The notes under the pieces were generated by a model. That model was not told the DNA's origin, did not search any database, and saw nothing but the letters and a program-made list of their open reading frames with translations. This document shows positions 6,130-6,581 of a stretch of DNA of 6,581 nucleotides, in pieces. Source of the DNA: JBLHKS01 sp047620505 (lineage in GTDB: Bacteria > Verrucomicrobiota > Verrucomicrobiia > Verrucomicrobiales > DEV007). The position numbers and the translations under genes were made by a program. Positions within the stretch are counted from its first letter, which is position 1, and each line of letters starts with the position of its first letter. The stretch covers positions 1 through 6,581 of the forward strand of contig JBLHKS010000311.1 in assembly GCA_047620505.1 (NCBI GenBank), in the 5' to 3' direction.

Positions 6130-6288
6130 ATGAGCGACCCGATCGAACCAGACGAAGAGCCCGAAAACTCTGCCGCCGAAGACCCGCCCGCCGAAAAGCC
6201 GGATGATGCCGACGCAAGCGCCGAGGATCAGCTGGCGGACTGGGAAGAGGCCTTGAAGAACGACGACTGGGGTCACCAGCCTTGCTAG
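6130..6288 (+). CDS. Very acidic small protein (hypothetical, 52 residues)
   Basis: An ATG at 6130 opens 52 codons to a TAG at 6286. Nearly half of the residues are Asp, Glu or Pro, with only two Lys and no Arg. The C-terminal third (QLADWEEALKNDDWG) looks like an amphipathic helix with two Trp, and the protein ends in Cys. Third positions are strongly G/C, which supports coding. The long frame on the opposite strand is of the low-complexity Arg/Ser/Pro kind expected as its shadow. No Shine-Dalgarno is seen. An in-frame ATG at 6091 would add 13 residues of unlike composition and is less likely. I do not recognise the family. It is divergent from the dynamin-like gene across 131 bp, so the two could share regulation. 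It may be a protein-binding adaptor, but nothing shows this. Confidence 0.6.
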   Translation: MSDPIEPDEEPENSAAEDPPAEKPDDADASAEDQLADWEEALKNDDWGHQPC

Positions 6289-6344
6289 CGGGCGAACATC
6301 CGCCTCGTTGAAGCGATTTTCTTTCCCGCTGGTGTAGAACGTTT

Positions 6345-6378
6345 GAGGTGTGGCAGCGGCTACTTGGAGCGCCACCTC
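6345..6378 (+). repeat. 6-bp inverted repeat between the acidic gene and the intron
   Basis: GAGGTG (6345-6350) and CACCTC (6373-6378) are perfect inverted copies with a 22-base loop. No T run follows, but an A/T-rich stretch (6379-6404) does. It could be a weak 3' hairpin of the acidic gene, or part of the intron's target, since some group II introns insert beside hairpins. Between 6289 and 6451 I see no gene. Confidence 0.25.
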
Positions 6379-6451
6379 GAAACAAGGTTAAGTGTTAAAG
6401 TAAAGAGGGTCATGTCGACTCGGAGCGTGTAGCCGTTGTCTGCACCGACTT

Positions 6452-6581
6452 GTATGTGCCCAGCATGGGCGAGATGTAAATGGGGTGCAAGTCCCCTGTA
6501 GAAAGACCAGACATGATGAAATCATGAAGAAACTACCACCAGAAGCCAACTGCGTGCGGGCAACCGTTCGTGGGGAGGAAG
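6452..6581 (+). mobile_element. 5' part of a group II intron (domain I), cut by the window edge
   Basis: The right end has the succession of elements found at the 5' end of bacterial group II introns. First is GTG followed by the small hairpin GCCC-AGCAT-GGGC (6458-6470). Then comes GGGG-TGCAAGT-CCCC (6482-6496), the recurring 'GGGGTGCAAGTCCCC' of domain I. After these are CATGAT-GAA-ATCATG (6512-6526), an AGAAGCCAACTGCGT stretch (6541-6555), and CGG-GCAA-CCG (6557-6566), which carries a GNRA tetraloop. These ribozymes splice themselves from RNA and, with an encoded reverse transcriptase/maturase, move to new DNA sites. The maturase gene and domains II-VI would lie beyond the window. The 5' boundary is uncertain: GTATG at 6452 and GTGCC at 6456 both differ from the usual GTGYG, and structured sequence upstream (6415-6450) may also belong to the intron. 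The plus strand is the sense strand. Confidence 0.75.

Noticed and set aside
5999..6385. Extension of the dynamin-like protein to an ATG at 6385
   Set aside because: The extra 129 residues are Arg/Ser/Pro-rich low complexity opposite the acidic gene, and cover its whole length; the GTG at 5998 fits the domain start better.
1..6581. tRNA, rRNA or CRISPR array
   Set aside because: I saw no cloverleaf with a TTC loop, no rRNA-like stretch and no regularly spaced direct repeats on either strand.

Overview
The window is ordinary-looking chromosomal bacterial DNA with moderate to high GC. It carries seven protein genes, one cut by the left edge, and the 5' part of what looks like a group II intron running off the right edge. 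Most starts lack a clear Shine-Dalgarno sequence. That, the EboE-type protein, the membrane dynamin-like GTPase, and an ammonium channel with a signal peptide and a sigma-54 promoter would suit the Verrucomicrobiota/PVC group. This placement is inference from gene content; no marker gene is present.

Layout, left to right. (1) At 1-186 is the 3' end of an unrecognised plus-strand gene. (2) At 197-667, minus strand, is a secreted azurin-like blue copper protein whose intrinsic terminator lies inside the end of gene 1. (3) A 169-bp divergent spacer holds three hairpins, one followed by a T run and one folding onto the next start codon. (4) At 837-1994 is eboE, a TIM-barrel protein known from the ebo metabolite-export cluster, here with no other ebo gene in view. 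(5) At 1995-2260 is a regulatory region with a near-consensus sigma-54 promoter and a structured leader. (6) At 2261-3658 is amt, an ammonium channel with all pore residues. (7) Two hairpins follow, the second a strong terminator, then a GNAT acetyltransferase at 3786-4226. (8) At 4223-5998, minus strand, is a dynamin-family GTPase with two membrane segments, tail to tail with the GNAT gene and overlapping it by 4 bp. (9) At 6130-6288, divergent from the GTPase, is a very acidic 52-residue protein. (10) From about 6452 to the end is sequence with group II intron domain I hallmarks.

The genes do not form one operon, because strands alternate and terminators separate the units. The clearest regulatory story is nitrogen control of amt through sigma-54. 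The clearest accessory element is the intron at the right edge. No complete new defence or biosynthetic system is visible. The best leads are the apparently orphan eboE, the GTPase with an unusual G4 motif next to an acidic small protein, the two terminators nested in opposing genes, and an 11-base motif shared by two leaders.
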